NCBI GenBank assembly: GCA_937922045.1
Contig: CAKZXA010000042.1
Span: 31,973 to 95,972 of the forward strand
Length of the DNA: 64,000 bases
Direction: 5' to 3'
Source of the DNA: an uncultured Acidimicrobiales bacterium
GTDB lineage: Bacteria; Actinomycetota; Acidimicrobiia; Acidimicrobiales; SZUA-35
Numbering within the stretch: position 1 is the first letter of the stretch; every line of letters begins with the position of its first letter. The position numbers and the translations under genes are program-made. The notes below the pieces were generated by a model. The model did not search any database and was not told the origin of the DNA. It saw nothing but the letters and a program-made list of their open reading frames with translations. This document shows positions 16,050 to 26,700 of this stretch, in pieces.

Positions 16050-17468
16050 GTGGGTCTCCCCCCGAAGAACACTCCACCGGCGAACACTGTCGATCTGTCG
16101 ACACCAACGACGGTTCACATCGTTGGCATAGGGGGCGCTGGCATGAGTGCCATCGCTGAAATCCTCGTAGGTACAGGCCATGAGGTGAGCGGCTCAGACC
16201 TGAATGGATCAGCCGTCGTCGAGCGGCTACGGGAGCGCGGAATCATGGTGGCTGTCGGCCACGATGCAGCGAACCTTGGAGATGCTGAAGTTGTGGCTCA
16301 CTCGACCGCAATCCCGGCAACCAATCCCGAGCTCGTCGCCGCGGTCGAAGGCGGTCTACCGGTTCTAAGGCGAGCCGACATTTTGGCCGCCATCACCAGA
16401 ACGTGGTCGACGGTCTCGGTCGCTGGCACCCATGGCAAAACCACGACCTCAGCGATGCTGACGATCGCCTTGAAGGGATCGGGTTTCGACCCGGCCTACA
16501 TCGTCGGCGGTGATCTCCGCGATCTCGATAGGGGAGCGGCGGTCGGATCTGGGGAGCTGCTCGTCGTCGAGGCCGACGAGAGTGACGGCACCTTTGTCGA
16601 ACTTGATTCTCATGCCGTCATCGTCACCAACGTCGAACCCGACCACCTGGAGCATTACGGCGGCTTCGAGCCGCTGCGAGAGGCCTTCGTCCGCTTCGTA
16701 CGGCAGGCTACCGGCCCCAAGGTGCTGTGCGCCGACGACCCAGGCTCGGCGGCCTTGGCCGAGCTCTTGGAAGGCACTCCCTCGCTCATCACCTACGGCA
16801 CCGACCCTTCGGCAACGTGGCGCATCGTCGAACCTGTGCCGACCCCTTCGGGCGTCAGTTTTAAGGTCGTTGGCCCAGGCGGCGAAGCCAAGCTGAACCT
16901 GGGTCAGCCCGGCATGCACAATGCGCGCAATGCCACCGCCGCTCTTGTGACCGCTATAGCTCTTGGGGCCGACCTGGCGCGTGCGGCCGACGCTCTGTCG
17001 AACTTCGGCGGGGTAGGCCGCCGCTTCGAGCATCGAGGTAAGGCGGCGGGCGTGACGTTAGTAGACGATTACGCCCACCTCCCGACCGAGGTTGAGGCCG
17101 CCTTGTCCGCGGCTCGTTCCCTGGGACCCGAGCGACTCGTCGTGGCCTTTCAGCCCCATCGTTACAGCCGGACCGAGCAGCTTTGGTCGACCTTCGGCGA
17201 CTCCTTCGTCGATGCCGACGTCCTCTTCGTCACGGGGATCTACGCCTCTGGTGAGGCCCCTCGGGAGAACATCACCGGCGACCTGATAGCGAAGGTCGTC
17301 TCCGAAGCCCACCCCGATCAGGACGTACGGTATGTCGAATTACTCGACGATCTTGTTCCTGCGCTCGCCGCCGAACTCGGGTCTGGCGATCTCTGTATGA
17401 CCTTGGGAGCGGGAGACCTTACCCTTATCCCTGATCGTGTCTTGGCCGCGCTGGAGACAAAGGCCTGA
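16050..17468 (+). CDS. murC: UDP-N-acetylmuramate: L-alanine ligase MurC
   Basis: First Mur ligase of the cytoplasmic pathway, ATP-dependent. The 472-residue protein shows VHIVGIGGAGMS (UDP-binding Rossmann start, about 22-33), P-loop GTHGKTTT (126-133), VEADESDGTF, NVEPDHLEHYG and the C-terminal DDYAHLPTEVEAAL and QPHRYSRT motifs. Start is GTG at 16050, after AGAGGATAT in the end of murG. murB starts 1 nt after its stop. Confidence 0.96.
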   Translation: MGLPPKNTPPANTVDLSTPTTVHIVGIGGAGMSAIAEILVGTGHEVSGSDLNGSAVVERLRERGIMVAVGHDAANLGDAEVVAHSTAIPATNPELVAAVEGGLPVLRRADILAAITRTWSTVSVAGTHGKTTTSAMLTIALKGSGFDPAYIVGGDLRDLDRGAAVGSGELLVVEADESDGTFVELDSHAVIVTNVEPDHLEHYGGFEPLREAFVRFVRQATGPKVLCADDPGSAALAELLEGTPSLITYGTDPSATWRIVEPVPTPSGVSFKVVGPGGEAKLNLGQPGMHNARNATAALVTAIALGADLARAADALSNFGGVGRRFEHRGKAAGVTLVDDYAHLPTEVEAALSAARSLGPERLVVAFQPHRYSRTEQLWSTFGDSFVDADVLFVTGIYASGEAPRENITGDLIAKVVSEAHPDQDVRYVELLDDLVPALAAELGSGDLCMTLGAGDLTLIPDRVLAALETKA

Positions 17469-17469
17469 C

Positions 17470-18414
17470 GTGAACAGACTGGACGCCTTGGCGGACGCGA
17501 TCGGGACAACCGTCCAACGAGATGTGGCGCTAGGACCGCTCTGCACCTACAAGGTAGGTGGAGCAGCCAGCGTCTTTGTCGAAGCCTCGTCGACCGCTGA
17601 TCTCGAGGCCGTTCGCTCCGCTTTGCTCCACGTCTATCCCGATCCGGACAGCCAATGTCCGGTCCTGGTGATTGGGAAGGGATCGAATCTTCTGGTGGCC
17701 GATCGGGGTGTGGCTGGGCTGGTCGTCACCCTGGGCGATGCCTTCGCCGAGATCGATATAGATGAGGGTCGCCAGCAGGTCAGGGCGGGGGCTGCTGCCT
17801 TCCTCCCTGTCGTCGCCCGTCGCAGTGCTGCTGCCTCGTTGACCGGGTTCGAATGGGCGGTGGGCGTTCCGGGCTCGATCGGTGGCGCCGTTCGTATGAA
17901 CGCCGGTGGCCACGGCTCCGACATGGCGGCTTCGCTGGTGCGCGTGTCAGTCTTTGACCTACGAGAGGGTGGCCCGTCCGAACGTGAGACCGCCGAGCTC
18001 GAACTTGGGTATCGCCACTCCAACCTGGCGTCGCATCAGATCGTTCTCTTCGCCGAACTCCAGCTTCGATCCGGTGAGCGTTCGGAATCCGAAGCCGAGA
18101 TCAGCGAGATTGTTCGCTGGCGTCGAAAGAATCAACCCGGTGGACAAAACGCCGGGAGTGTCTTTGCGAATCCTGAAGGGGATTCGGCGGGGCGCATCAT
18201 CGATGGCCTGGGTCTCAAGGGGCTCAGGGTGGGGACGGCCTCGGTCTCCGATAAGCATGCCAATTTCATTCAGGCCGATCCCGCAGGGTCCGCCGACGAC
18301 GTCTTCACCCTGGTGCGTGACGTTCAGCAAAGGGTTTTTGACCGCACCGGCATTGAGCTGCGGCCGGAAAACCTTCTGATCGGTTTTGACCCAGATGGCG
18401 GTGAGCACTCGTGA
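17470..18414 (+). CDS. murB: UDP-N-acetylenolpyruvoylglucosamine reductase MurB
   Basis: FAD- and NADPH-dependent reduction producing UDP-MurNAc. From GTG 17470 (1 nt after the murC TGA) the protein is 314 residues. TYKVGGAA and VIGKGSNLLVADRGV belong to the FAD-binding domain, VGVPGSIGGAVRMNAGGHG contacts FAD phosphate, and QNAGSVFANP contains the catalytic serine. An in-frame GTG or other start as far upstream as 17437 would lie inside murC and is not needed. Its stop overlaps the ftsQ start (GTGA). Confidence 0.95.
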   Translation: MNRLDALADAIGTTVQRDVALGPLCTYKVGGAASVFVEASSTADLEAVRSALLHVYPDPDSQCPVLVIGKGSNLLVADRGVAGLVVTLGDAFAEIDIDEGRQQVRAGAAAFLPVVARRSAAASLTGFEWAVGVPGSIGGAVRMNAGGHGSDMAASLVRVSVFDLREGGPSERETAELELGYRHSNLASHQIVLFAELQLRSGERSESEAEISEIVRWRRKNQPGGQNAGSVFANPEGDSAGRIIDGLGLKGLRVGTASVSDKHANFIQADPAGSADDVFTLVRDVQQRVFDRTGIELRPENLLIGFDPDGGEHS

Positions 18415-19394
18415 AACAGTCGGCCACCCGCCCGGACCGGATGCCCAAGTCCACCAAGAGCAGCCGTCCGTCGGCTCGCCCGAACCCTCCGTCTCGACCG
18501 CCTCGGGCCCGTACCGCTCCTAAGGGTCAGCGGCGAGCGATGGACGATCGCTTCAGCAGCCGCCGGATGGAGGCTGAACGCCAAGCAGGAGCCCGCCGTT
18601 TGCGAATAGTTGCTGCACTGAGTGCTCTGTCGACGCTGTTCATCATGGCGATCGGCTTCGTCAACAGCTCATGGTTCGCGGTCGATGAAGTTCTGGTTGT
18701 TGGTTCAGAGCGTTCCAACTCGCTCGACATCATTGAGGCCTCGGCCATCTCGGTTGGCCTGGGCCTTCTCGATGTGGATGCGGAAGCCGCAAGTCGCAGG
18801 GTGGAGCAGGTTCCCTGGGTTGGCACGGCCGACGTTCGACGCTCGTGGAATGGCCGTGTCGAAATTGCGATCGTGGAACGGGGCCCCGTCGCTGCTCTTC
18901 CGGCGCCCGGTGGCTACGCCATGGTCGACCATTGGGGCCGTCAGCTCGAGGTTGTCGAGGCGCCAGGCGAGGGCTTCATCGCGATCAGTGGTGTGCAGGC
19001 GTCGGGAGTTCCTGGCGAGCTGGCTCCGGCCGAGTCGGCCCAGGTGATACACCTGGTTCAGGCTCTGGTGCCGTCGGTCGAGAGACAGATCGACGTTATC
19101 AGCCTGATCGACAACCAAGTGGTAGTAGATTTGGCAGTGGGTGGGCAAGCGCGGTTCGGCGATGCAACCGACATCGAGCTCAAGGTTCAATCGCTGGAGA
19201 CCCTACTCGAACGGGTAGATCTTCGGTGCTTGGCCATGATCGATGTCAGTGTGCCGTCCGCTCCTTCGGTCAGGAGAATCGATGAGAATACCTCAGCAGA
19301 TGTCAGGCTCGGCGACGATGGTGAAGAGCCCGTTGGCGATAGCAGCGAAAATGATGGTGAACAAGAACCTAATGCCGCCATCAACGACTGCTAG
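18411..19394 (+). CDS. ftsQ: Cell division protein FtsQ/DivIB
   Basis: Bitopic divisome scaffold linking FtsL/DivIC to the synthase. The 327 residues are a strongly basic cytoplasmic head (1-65, many R/P/S), one membrane helix (about 68-88), then the POTRA domain (FAVDEVLVVGSERSNSLDI) and the FtsQ/DivIB beta domain (VERGPVAALP, YAMVDHWGRQLEV). The C-terminus is an acidic tail (EEPVGDSSENDGEQEPN). GTG start overlaps the murB stop. ftsZ follows 12 nt later. Confidence 0.92.
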   Translation: MKQSATRPDRMPKSTKSSRPSARPNPPSRPPRARTAPKGQRRAMDDRFSSRRMEAERQAGARRLRIVAALSALSTLFIMAIGFVNSSWFAVDEVLVVGSERSNSLDIIEASAISVGLGLLDVDAEAASRRVEQVPWVGTADVRRSWNGRVEIAIVERGPVAALPAPGGYAMVDHWGRQLEVVEAPGEGFIAISGVQASGVPGELAPAESAQVIHLVQALVPSVERQIDVISLIDNQVVVDLAVGGQARFGDATDIELKVQSLETLLERVDLRCLAMIDVSVPSAPSVRRIDENTSADVRLGDDGEEPVGDSSENDGEQEPNAAINDC

Positions 19395-19406
19395 CCTGGG
19401 TAGTCA

Positions 19407-20540
19407 ATGAGCAGCCAGAACTATGTGGCCGTCGTCAAAGTCGTCGGTGTCGGCGGCGGCGGGTGCAACGCAGTAAATCGAATGATTGACGCCGGGTTGC
19501 GAGGCGTCGAATTCGTCGCGGTCAATACCGATGCCCAGGCGCTGCTAATGAGCGACGCCGAGGTCAAGATCCATATCGGCCGGGAACTCACACGAGGTCT
19601 CGGGGCCGGTAGTGATCCTGCGGTCGGTGAGCAGGCGGCCGAAGAACACCGCGATGAGATCAGCGAAGCCCTCTCCGGGGCCGACATGGTCTTCATCACC
19701 GCGGGTGAGGGCGGAGGAACCGGAACCGGTGCTGCCCCGGTCATCGCTGAGATCGCCAAGAGCCAAGGGGCGCTAACGATCGCTGTGATCACTCGTCCCT
19801 TCAGGTTCGAGGGGCGCCGCCGAGCGGCCCAGGCCGATGACGGCATCAAGAAGCTCCGGGACAAGGTCGATACCCAGATCGTTATCCCGAACGACCGATT
19901 GCTCTCGATCGCCGATGATGATACTTCGATGGTGGCCGCCTTCCGGATGGCCGACGAGATCCTTCTGCAGGGTGTCTCCGGTATCGCCGACCTGATCACC
20001 ACACCTGGCCTGATCAACACCGACTTCGCCGATGTACGCATGATCATGCACGAGGCTGGCAGCGCCCTGATGGGGATCGGGCGAGCGCAGGGCGAGAACC
20101 GCTCTGTGGCTGCGGCTCGGGCCGCTATCGCGAGCCCACTGCTGGAGGCATCGATCGAAGGCGCACGCGGCATCCTGTTGACGATTGCTGGGTCGAGCGA
20201 GCTCGGCCTGTTCGAAGTCAACGAGGCGGCGGAGATTATCCATGATGTCGCTCATCCCGATGCTAACATAATCTTCGGCACGGTTGTCGATGAAACATTG
20301 GATGATGAGATCCAAGTCACGGTTATCGCCGCTGGGTTCGACCGCTACGACGAGGACTCACCCCTGCTCGAATCTCAGGGTCCAGCCTTTACGACGAGGG
20401 AATCCTCGGAGCGTGAAGACCAGCAGCCTGCGGGCCGTTCTGGCCGCCAGGAGCCTCGACGCGAGTCTTTTGAACTCTTCGACGATGAGGATCTCGACGA
20501 TCCTGATGACGAGTTCGACGTCCCATCGTTTCTGAGGTAG
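19407..20540 (+). CDS. ftsZ: Cell division GTPase FtsZ
   Basis: Tubulin homologue that forms the Z-ring. The 377-residue protein has the GTP signature GGGTGTG at 102-108 (in the actinobacterial form [10 protein letters not shown]), the synergy loop NTDFADV at 204-210, and a GTPase core to about residue 315. A short linker of about 45 residues leads to a very acidic stretch ([13 protein letters not shown]) and the terminal DVPSFLR peptide that binds SepF and other partners. ATG at 19407. In mycobacteria an Asp run here has been reported to contact basic residues of FtsW, which is relevant to the basic FtsW tail in this genome. Confidence 0.98.
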   Translation: MSSQNYVAVVKVVGVGGGGCNAVNRMIDAGLRGVEFVAVNTDAQALLMSDAEVKIHIGRELTRGLGAGSDPAVGEQAAEEHRDEISEALSGADMVFITAGEGGGTGTGAAPVIAEIAKSQGALTIAVITRPFRFEGRRRAAQADDGIKKLRDKVDTQIVIPNDRLLSIADDDTSMVAAFRMADEILLQGVSGIADLITTPGLINTDFADVRMIMHEAGSALMGIGRAQGENRSVAAARAAIASPLLEASIEGARGILLTIAGSSELGLFEVNEAAEIIHDVAHPDANIIFGTVVDETLDDEIQVTVIAAGFDRYDEDSPLLESQGPAFTTRESSEREDQQPAGRSGRQEPRRESFELFDDEDLDDPDDEFDVPSFLR

Positions 20541-20548
20541 CTCCAACG

Positions 20549-21229
20549 GTGGGAGATGACGGATTGACGGATCGGTCGCTGCCGTCGATCGAAGAATTGC
20601 AGAGCAGGCTCTTTGAGGTGCAAGACCGTATTTCGGCTGCCTCAACCGACGGAGCGACGGTTGCTATCGTCGGGGTGACCAAGACGTTTCCGGCTGTCTT
20701 GATACGACGCGCTCTGGCCGCCGGTCTGGTTCTTATCGGTGAGAACTACGGACAGGATCTCGAGGCGAAAGCGGCCGAGCTCGCCGGCCTTGATCCCGCC
20801 CCTCAATGGCATTTCATCGGGCAGCTTCAAAGGAACAAGATCAAGCGACTGGCAGGGATCGTTGACGTGTGGCATACCGTGGATCGGTCGTCGATCGTCT
20901 CTGAGCTGGAAAAGCGGGCGCCGGGAGCCCATATCTACGTCCAGGTCAATACAACTGACGAGCCGCAGAAAGCCGGTTGTTCAGAGGCCGAAAGCGCTCA
21001 GATCGTGGATGAGGCGAGAGCCGCTGGCCTTCAGATCGATGGATTGATGACGATTGGACCGACCTCAGGTGAAGACCCGCGACCGAGTTTTGAGCGTTTG
21101 AGGTCGCTGGCGGAGCAACATGGTGTCGGTGGGTTGTCGATGGGAATGAGCGGTGACTACGAGACAGCGGTTGCTTGCGGGGCGACGGTCGTTCGTCTCG
21201 GATCAGTACTGTTCGGCCCACGGGGTTAG
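20549..21229 (+). CDS. YggS-family PLP homeostasis protein
   Basis: Pyridoxal-phosphate-binding protein (PLPBP/YggS) that buffers PLP; no enzymatic reaction known. The 226-residue TIM barrel has the PLP lysine in VGVTKTF (K45), ENYGQDLEAK, WHFIGQLQRNK, and MGMSGDYETAV, all typical. GTG start 8 nt after ftsZ. In most actinobacteria a pgeF/yfiH gene lies between ftsZ and this one; here it is absent. Confidence 0.94.
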   Translation: MGDDGLTDRSLPSIEELQSRLFEVQDRISAASTDGATVAIVGVTKTFPAVLIRRALAAGLVLIGENYGQDLEAKAAELAGLDPAPQWHFIGQLQRNKIKRLAGIVDVWHTVDRSSIVSELEKRAPGAHIYVQVNTTDEPQKAGCSEAESAQIVDEARAAGLQIDGLMTIGPTSGEDPRPSFERLRSLAEQHGVGGLSMGMSGDYETAVACGATVVRLGSVLFGPRG

Positions 21230-21318
21230 ATTGGCGACCGACCCGCTCGTACGAACTTGTGAACCATGAGCCATCCTTGCGGTGTCAGTAACTAGACTTC
21301 ACAACAAGGAGAGTTGAG

Positions 21319-22017
21319 ATGTCGCTGTTGCGAGCGTTGCGCGCGTATGTGGGCCTCGGCCCTGATGATGGGTACGAAGGCGAGTATCTGCGCGACCTTG
21401 ACCCGGCGGAACCGACCATCGATCTTACGGAATCCTCTACCCCAACCTCGAGGTCAGGATCAGCTGGATCGTCTCGGCCGGGCAACAACGCCTACAAGGC
21501 GGCCTCAGCCGACGAGCTCGCTCGACTGGGGTTCGATCGCATCGAGAAGCCGTCCAATGGAGTGGGAAATGGTGCCCACGTAAAGCGAGCAGCCGACGCT
21601 CACCGTGCCGAAGAGCATCGAGCTGAAGCCACGGAGGCCGAGCTTCGTGCTGAATTCGCTGATGAGCAGCAGACCTCGGTAGATAACCAACAAGACGCGG
21701 ACCAACAGCAAGGACACGCCGTGGTGCACTCCCTCGATTCGATTCGAACCAAGCCCAAGACGATCGTTCCAGAAACGTTCTCTGACGCAAAGCTGGTGGC
21801 CGATGAGTTCAAATTGAACGTTCCGGTCGTCCTGAACCTTCAAGGTAGCGATCGTGAACTAGCCCGTCGCCTCATCGATTTCACGTCGGGGCTCTGTTAC
21901 GCACTGGATGGGAGCATGGAGAAGATTGCCTCCCAAGTCTTCCTGGTTACTCCCGACGGCATTGCGATTGACGATGAGGACCGTGACAAGATTAAGCAGC
22001 GAGGGTATGCGCGATGA
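21319..22017 (+). CDS. sepF: SepF, FtsZ membrane anchor
   Basis: Cytoplasmic divisome protein that binds the FtsZ C-terminal peptide and the membrane. The 232-residue protein begins with a short amphipathic helix (MSLLRALRAYVGLG), has a long, Gln/Asp/Glu-rich disordered middle (about 20-140) and the conserved C-terminal domain (about 145-225: VVLNLQGSDRELARRLIDF, FLVTPDGIAI). The middle is longer than in many SepF proteins. ATG at 21319 has AAGGAGAG 5-7 nt upstream. Its stop overlaps the yggT start (ATGA). Confidence 0.94.
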   Translation: MSLLRALRAYVGLGPDDGYEGEYLRDLDPAEPTIDLTESSTPTSRSGSAGSSRPGNNAYKAASADELARLGFDRIEKPSNGVGNGAHVKRAADAHRAEEHRAEATEAELRAEFADEQQTSVDNQQDADQQQGHAVVHSLDSIRTKPKTIVPETFSDAKLVADEFKLNVPVVLNLQGSDRELARRLIDFTSGLCYALDGSMEKIASQVFLVTPDGIAIDDEDRDKIKQRGYAR

Positions 22018-22280
22018 CCGTGACCTATGTACTGATTTTGCTGCTTCTGGTCTTCCAGACTTTCATGCTTCTCCGCCTCGTGTTGCCCCTGTTCCCGACG
22101 CCAGACGCTTCGCCGGTAACCGCCGTAAGATCGCTTTCTTTCCGGATAACTGACCCGGTCGTCGTGCCCCTGCGACGCTCACTTCCGCCCCTACCAGGCT
22201 CGGCGGGCGGCTTTGGCTTGGCCGAGCTGGTGGTGCTCATCGCCTTGTCGATCTTGCTGCGTATCCTCACCAGCATCTAG
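22014..22280 (+). CDS. YggT-family membrane protein
   Basis: An 88-residue protein with two hydrophobic segments (about 4-24 and 63-85) around a loop containing RSLSFRITDPVVVPLRR, which matches the YggT family pattern (D-P-x-x-x-P-x-R-R). YggT genes routinely follow sepF and are thought to help shape or division; no biochemical role is settled. Start overlaps sepF in ATGA. Confidence 0.88.
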   Translation: MTVTYVLILLLLVFQTFMLLRLVLPLFPTPDASPVTAVRSLSFRITDPVVVPLRRSLPPLPGSAGGFGLAELVVLIALSILLRILTSI

Positions 22281-22427
22281 CGACGGAGTCCAGCGGTCTG
22301 CCCGTTCTCGCCCAACGGTTTTCGCTAGGTAGATCATCGCAGAGCGCTGGGCCATTCGGACAGGTGCTCATGTCGCTGGTTGTTCCAAGCGGTGGGCGCT
22401 TCGGGATCTGTGGGTTAACCTAGGGCC

Positions 22428-23669
22428 ATGCCGTTGCAAAGCGAAAAGCTGCGCCTGCTCCGCAGGATTCCTGATATTCGTTTCGAAGAGGAAGCGCGAG
22501 GTTACAGCAAGGACCAGGTCGACCGTGTGTTGGCCAATCTTGCGCCTCTCGCCGACGAGATTGAACGCTTGCAAGCCCGTCTGTCGGAGGCGGAGACCCG
22601 AGCTGCGTCGGCTGAGGCCCGCCTCGTTGAGGCTCGCAGCCCGTCGGCGATGGGTGCTCCGGATATGCCTCCGGCCCCCCAGCCCGATTTTGACGAGACC
22701 TTGCGCAACACCCTTGTATCGGCACAGCGGCAAGCCGATACAACGGTGCGGGAGTCGAGGGAAGAAGCCGAACGGCTTCGCACCGAGGCTGAGTTCCAGT
22801 CCAACGCACTCCTGGCGGATGCTCGAGATCAATCGGCTGAAATGACCACCGAGGCGGTGGCCTATCGCGAGCGCCTCATGGCCGAAGCGGCAGCCGAACG
22901 GGCCCGACTTCTCGAAGAGGCCTCGGGCGAGGCCCGCAGCCGGGTCGAGGCTGTCGAGTCTGAGCTGGCCGAGGCCCACGAGAAGGAACGCGGCGACCTC
23001 ATCAGTCAGATCGCTGATCTGACCGACAAGCATCGCCTCCTCCAGGGTGATGTCGACCGCTTTGAGCAGCACCTCGCCAATCGCAGCGCCGAGGTGCGCA
23101 GTGCCTTGGCCGAGATCACTTCGGTACTCGACGATCCCAATCGACTCCGTCCTGAAGGCGGTATCGAACCGGCAGAACTCGATGAGTTCGAGCCGGAGGA
23201 CTATCCCCCGATAGCGGTCGAAGTCGTTTCGCTGGTGGAGCTTGAGAACGAGTCCGAGGCAGCCAAGGTCACCGCAGCGCCTCTCAACGAGCCGATCGAC
23301 GCAGCTGATCTCGACCTCACAGAAAGTGCGGCCACAGCCCAGGTAGCAGATGCCGAACTCGATCTGACCGATAACGGTCTTGCGGCGGTATCGGACGATT
23401 ACGTCACCGACGATCCTCAGCTCGGCGTGCAGACGCAGATTGTTCCTCCTCCGCCGATTGCGGTTGAGGAAGAAGACGCCACCGGGGTGCTCGAAGGCGA
23501 CGTGCAAACCGCCACCGATGTGAATGGCACGGGCGATCCCTACGCCGAAGAGTTACTCCGAGCGACCACCGATGATGTTATGCCAGAGGACGAAGCCATT
23601 TCGGACTTTTTCGATGACAACGAAGGCCCGGAGCGCGGCGGAGGCGGCTGGTTCGGCCGACGCCGCTAG
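22428..23669 (+). CDS. divIVA: DivIVA/Wag31-like polar growth scaffold
   Basis: Coiled-coil protein expected to mark poles or septum and recruit wall synthesis. The 413-residue protein starts with a shortened, divergent DivIVA head (IPDIRFEEEARGYSKDQVDRVL, keeping the RGY..xVD signature). It continues as coiled coil to about residue 210 and ends in a 200-residue acidic, low-complexity tail closing on GGGGWFGRRR. The tail is longer and more acidic than in Wag31. ATG at 22428, 147 nt after yggT, so it may have its own promoter. A strong terminator follows. Confidence 0.88.
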   Translation: MPLQSEKLRLLRRIPDIRFEEEARGYSKDQVDRVLANLAPLADEIERLQARLSEAETRAASAEARLVEARSPSAMGAPDMPPAPQPDFDETLRNTLVSAQRQADTTVRESREEAERLRTEAEFQSNALLADARDQSAEMTTEAVAYRERLMAEAAAERARLLEEASGEARSRVEAVESELAEAHEKERGDLISQIADLTDKHRLLQGDVDRFEQHLANRSAEVRSALAEITSVLDDPNRLRPEGGIEPAELDEFEPEDYPPIAVEVVSLVELENESEAAKVTAAPLNEPIDAADLDLTESAATAQVADAELDLTDNGLAAVSDDYVTDDPQLGVQTQIVPPPPIAVEEEDATGVLEGDVQTATDVNGTGDPYAEELLRATTDDVMPEDEAISDFFDDNEGPERGGGGWFGRRR

Positions 23670-23722
23670 CTAGGCCCCTTCGGGTGTCCCTGGCACCGAT
23701 TGAACAACGAGCGATGAAGATT

Positions 23723-23753
23723 CGAAGGCGGGGCCATCACGGCCCCGCCTTCG
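23723..23753. terminator. Bidirectional intrinsic terminator between divIVA and ileS
   Basis: A perfect 13-bp stem, CGAAGGCGGGGCC and its complement, with the 5-nt loop ATCAC, lies 54 nt after the divIVA stop and 10 nt before the end of the convergent ileS. It has no long T-run, as often in high-GC genomes. It can serve both strands and marks the end of the dcw cluster. Confidence 0.85.
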
Positions 23754-23763
23754 AGCGTTCCGA

Positions 23764-26700
23764 TTACCCGACCACCGTGAAGTCGTAGCCGACCGGGTGC
23801 GATCCGATCGTAGCCGAATCGGCTAGGTCAGGTGTCTCGGTACTTGTGGTTTCCATGGCTTCGGCCAGTACCTGGCCAGCGATCCATGGCAGATGGGGAT
23901 CGAGAGCCGATAGCAGGTCGCTCGGCGCAGCGATGGTCAGCCGGATCCGATCCGTCACCTTCAAGTCTCTGTCCTTACGGGCCTGCTGAATCATGCGCAC
24001 CAGATCGCGGGCCTGGCCTTCGGCCTCAAGCTCTGGTGTCACGTGCTCATCGAGCACGATCACCGCATCGTTGCCCGGTAGAGCGGCGGCCGCGACCCCG
24101 TCGAAAGGTTGAAGATTCAGCGTGTACTCGTCGTGAGCGAGCACGTGGCCGGCAACGGTTACGGAGCCTCCCTCGTTGGTCGTCCAATCTCCGGCCTTGG
24201 CGGCCTTGATGACGGTCTGAACCTCTGGCCCAAGCCGAGGGCCGAGCACCCGGCCGTTGGGTTGGAGGTGGAACGAGCCGAAGGTGTCGACAGCGTCGGT
24301 AAAGGTGACCGCCTTGACGTTGATTTCGTCGGCGAGCAGGTCGGAGAATGGCTCGATGTCGGCAGCAGCAGAGCCAGCAACGGTTGCGGTTGCCAGCGGC
24401 AGGCGGATGCGAAGACCGCGGGCATCTCGCAGGGAGAGCGCGGCCGAGGCTGCCTCTCGAACGCGGTCCATTCGGCGCACAAGCTCTGGGTCGGCTGGCA
24501 GCTCGTCGACGGTCGGCCAGTCTTGGAGGTGAACGCTCGATTCACCGTCGGTCAGCCCGGTCCAGATCTCTTCGGCCACGAACGGCAAAAGCGGTGCCAG
24601 CGTCCTCGAGAGCGTTGTGAGCACGGTATAGAGCGTGTCGAGGGCGTTGGTGTCGACCGTGGCCTCGTCGCCGCCGGCATTCCAGAACCGTTCGCGGCTA
24701 CGCCTGATGTACCAATTTGTGAGGGCGTCGAGATATGCCTGAACCGACGCCGAGGCGTTGGCTAGGTCGTAGGCAGCGAGTTGGGCGGTAACAGCCTCGA
24801 CAAGCTCTCGGGTCTTGGCCAAAATGTAGCGGTCGAGCAGGTCCGGCGAATCGACTCGATGCTGCGCCCGGTAGCCGTCGGCGTTCGAATACAGCGTGAA
24901 GAAGCTGTAGGTGTTCCAGATCGGGTTGAGGACCTGGCGCACGACCTCGCGCACGTCGGAACCATCTCGTTCGATACGAAGATCGAGGCCGCGCAAGATC
25001 GGTGAACTCATCAGGTACCAGCGCAAGGCATCCGACCCGGTCGTCTCGAACAGTTCGAGAGGATCTGGGTAGTTGCGGAGCTTTTTTGACAGCTTGCGGC
25101 CCTCTGCGTCGAGCACGACACCGTGGCAGATGACGTTGGCGAAAGCAGGCTTGTCGAACAAGGCAACGGACAGCACATGCATGGTGTAGAACCAGCCACG
25201 GGTTTGGGCCACGTATTCCACGATGAAGTCGGCTGGATTGTGATTCTCGAATCGCTCCGTGTTTTCGAACGGATAGTGAAGTTGGGCGTAGGGCATCGAG
25301 CCGGACTCGAACCAGCAGTCGAGGACCTCCGGGACACGCCGCATCATCGATTGGCCGGACGGGTCGTCGGGATTCGGGCGGACCAAATTATCGATAAAGG
25401 GGCGATGAAGATCGTCGGGACGGACGCCGAAGTCAGCCTCGAGCTCGTCGAGGCTGCCGTAGACATCGATGCGTGGGAAGGCCGGGTTGTCGCTCATCCA
25501 GATGGGGATAGGGGCTCCCCAGAACCGGTTGCGGCTGATCGACCAATCTCTAGCCCCCTCCAACCATTTACCGAACTGGCCGTCGCGGACATGGTCGGGG
25601 ATCCAGTTGATCTTCTGGTTGGCGGCGAGGAGGCGATCCTGGATCGCGCTGACCTTCACGTACCAGGAGTTGATGGCACGGTAGATGATCGGTGTGTCGG
25701 TACGCCAGCAGTGTGGATAGTTGTGATCGTAGGTTTCGTGGCGAAGGACTCGTTGTTCGGCCTTCAAATGGCGTGCGATATCAGCGTTTGCATCGAAGAC
25801 ATTGACACCGGCATAGTCGGGGACTTCGTCGGTGAACTTTCCCTCGTCATCGACGGGGACGACCAGTTCGATACCTTCCGCTTCGCAAACCCGCTGGTCG
25901 TCTTCACCGAATCCCGGAGCCATATGCACAACACCGGTTCCTTCGCTGGTGTCGACAAAGTCGGCGGCGAGCACTCGAAATGAATGCGCGTGGTCGGCGA
26001 AGTAGGGGAACAGTGGCTTGTACGTGCGTCCTTCGAGATCGGCGCCGGTCAAGGTGCCAACGATCGATGATTCGCCGAGTTCGGCTTCGTAGCGCTCCAC
26101 GGCATCGGCGCCCATGACGACTAGGGGCCCGTCAGCTCGTTGGACGATGGCGTAGTCGACCGTCGGCCCAACAGCGAGGGCGAGGTTCGACGGCAGGGTC
26201 CAGGGGGTCGTGGTCCACGCCATGATCTGCAGCGGCCCGGGGTCGCCCTCTCGAGGCTCCAGATCGAAGGCCACGGTGAGGGCTGGGTCTTGGCGCGGCC
26301 GCGTTGCGTCGTCGAGGCGGATCTCAAAGTTCGACAGGGGTGTCTCGGCACCCCATGAGTAGGGCATGACCCGGTAGGCCTGATAGACGAGGTCTTGGTC
26401 CCAAAGCTGCTTGAAGGCCCAGATCACTGACTCCATGTAGTCGAGATCCATCGTCTTGTAGTCGTTGTCGAAATCCACCCAACGGGCTTGACGGGTAACA
26501 TACTGCCGCCACTCTTTGGTGTAGCGAAGCACCGACGTCCGACACGCATCGTTGAAGCGGTCGATGCCGTAGTCGACGATGGCCCGTCGCCCACCGATCG
26601 AGAGCTCCTTCTCGGTCTCCATTTCGGCTGGCAGGCCGTGGCAATCCCAACCGAAGCGCCGCTCGACACGATTTCCTCGCATTGTCTGGAATCGCGGGAT

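Noticed and set aside
19421..20221. 266-codon minus-strand frame opposite ftsZ
   Set aside because: Ser/Thr/Ala/Pro-rich shadow typical of the complement of a high-GC gene.
22368..23507. 379-codon open frame on the minus strand opposite divIVA
   Set aside because: It mirrors the codon structure of the divIVA coiled coil, has no ribosome site and no family resemblance.
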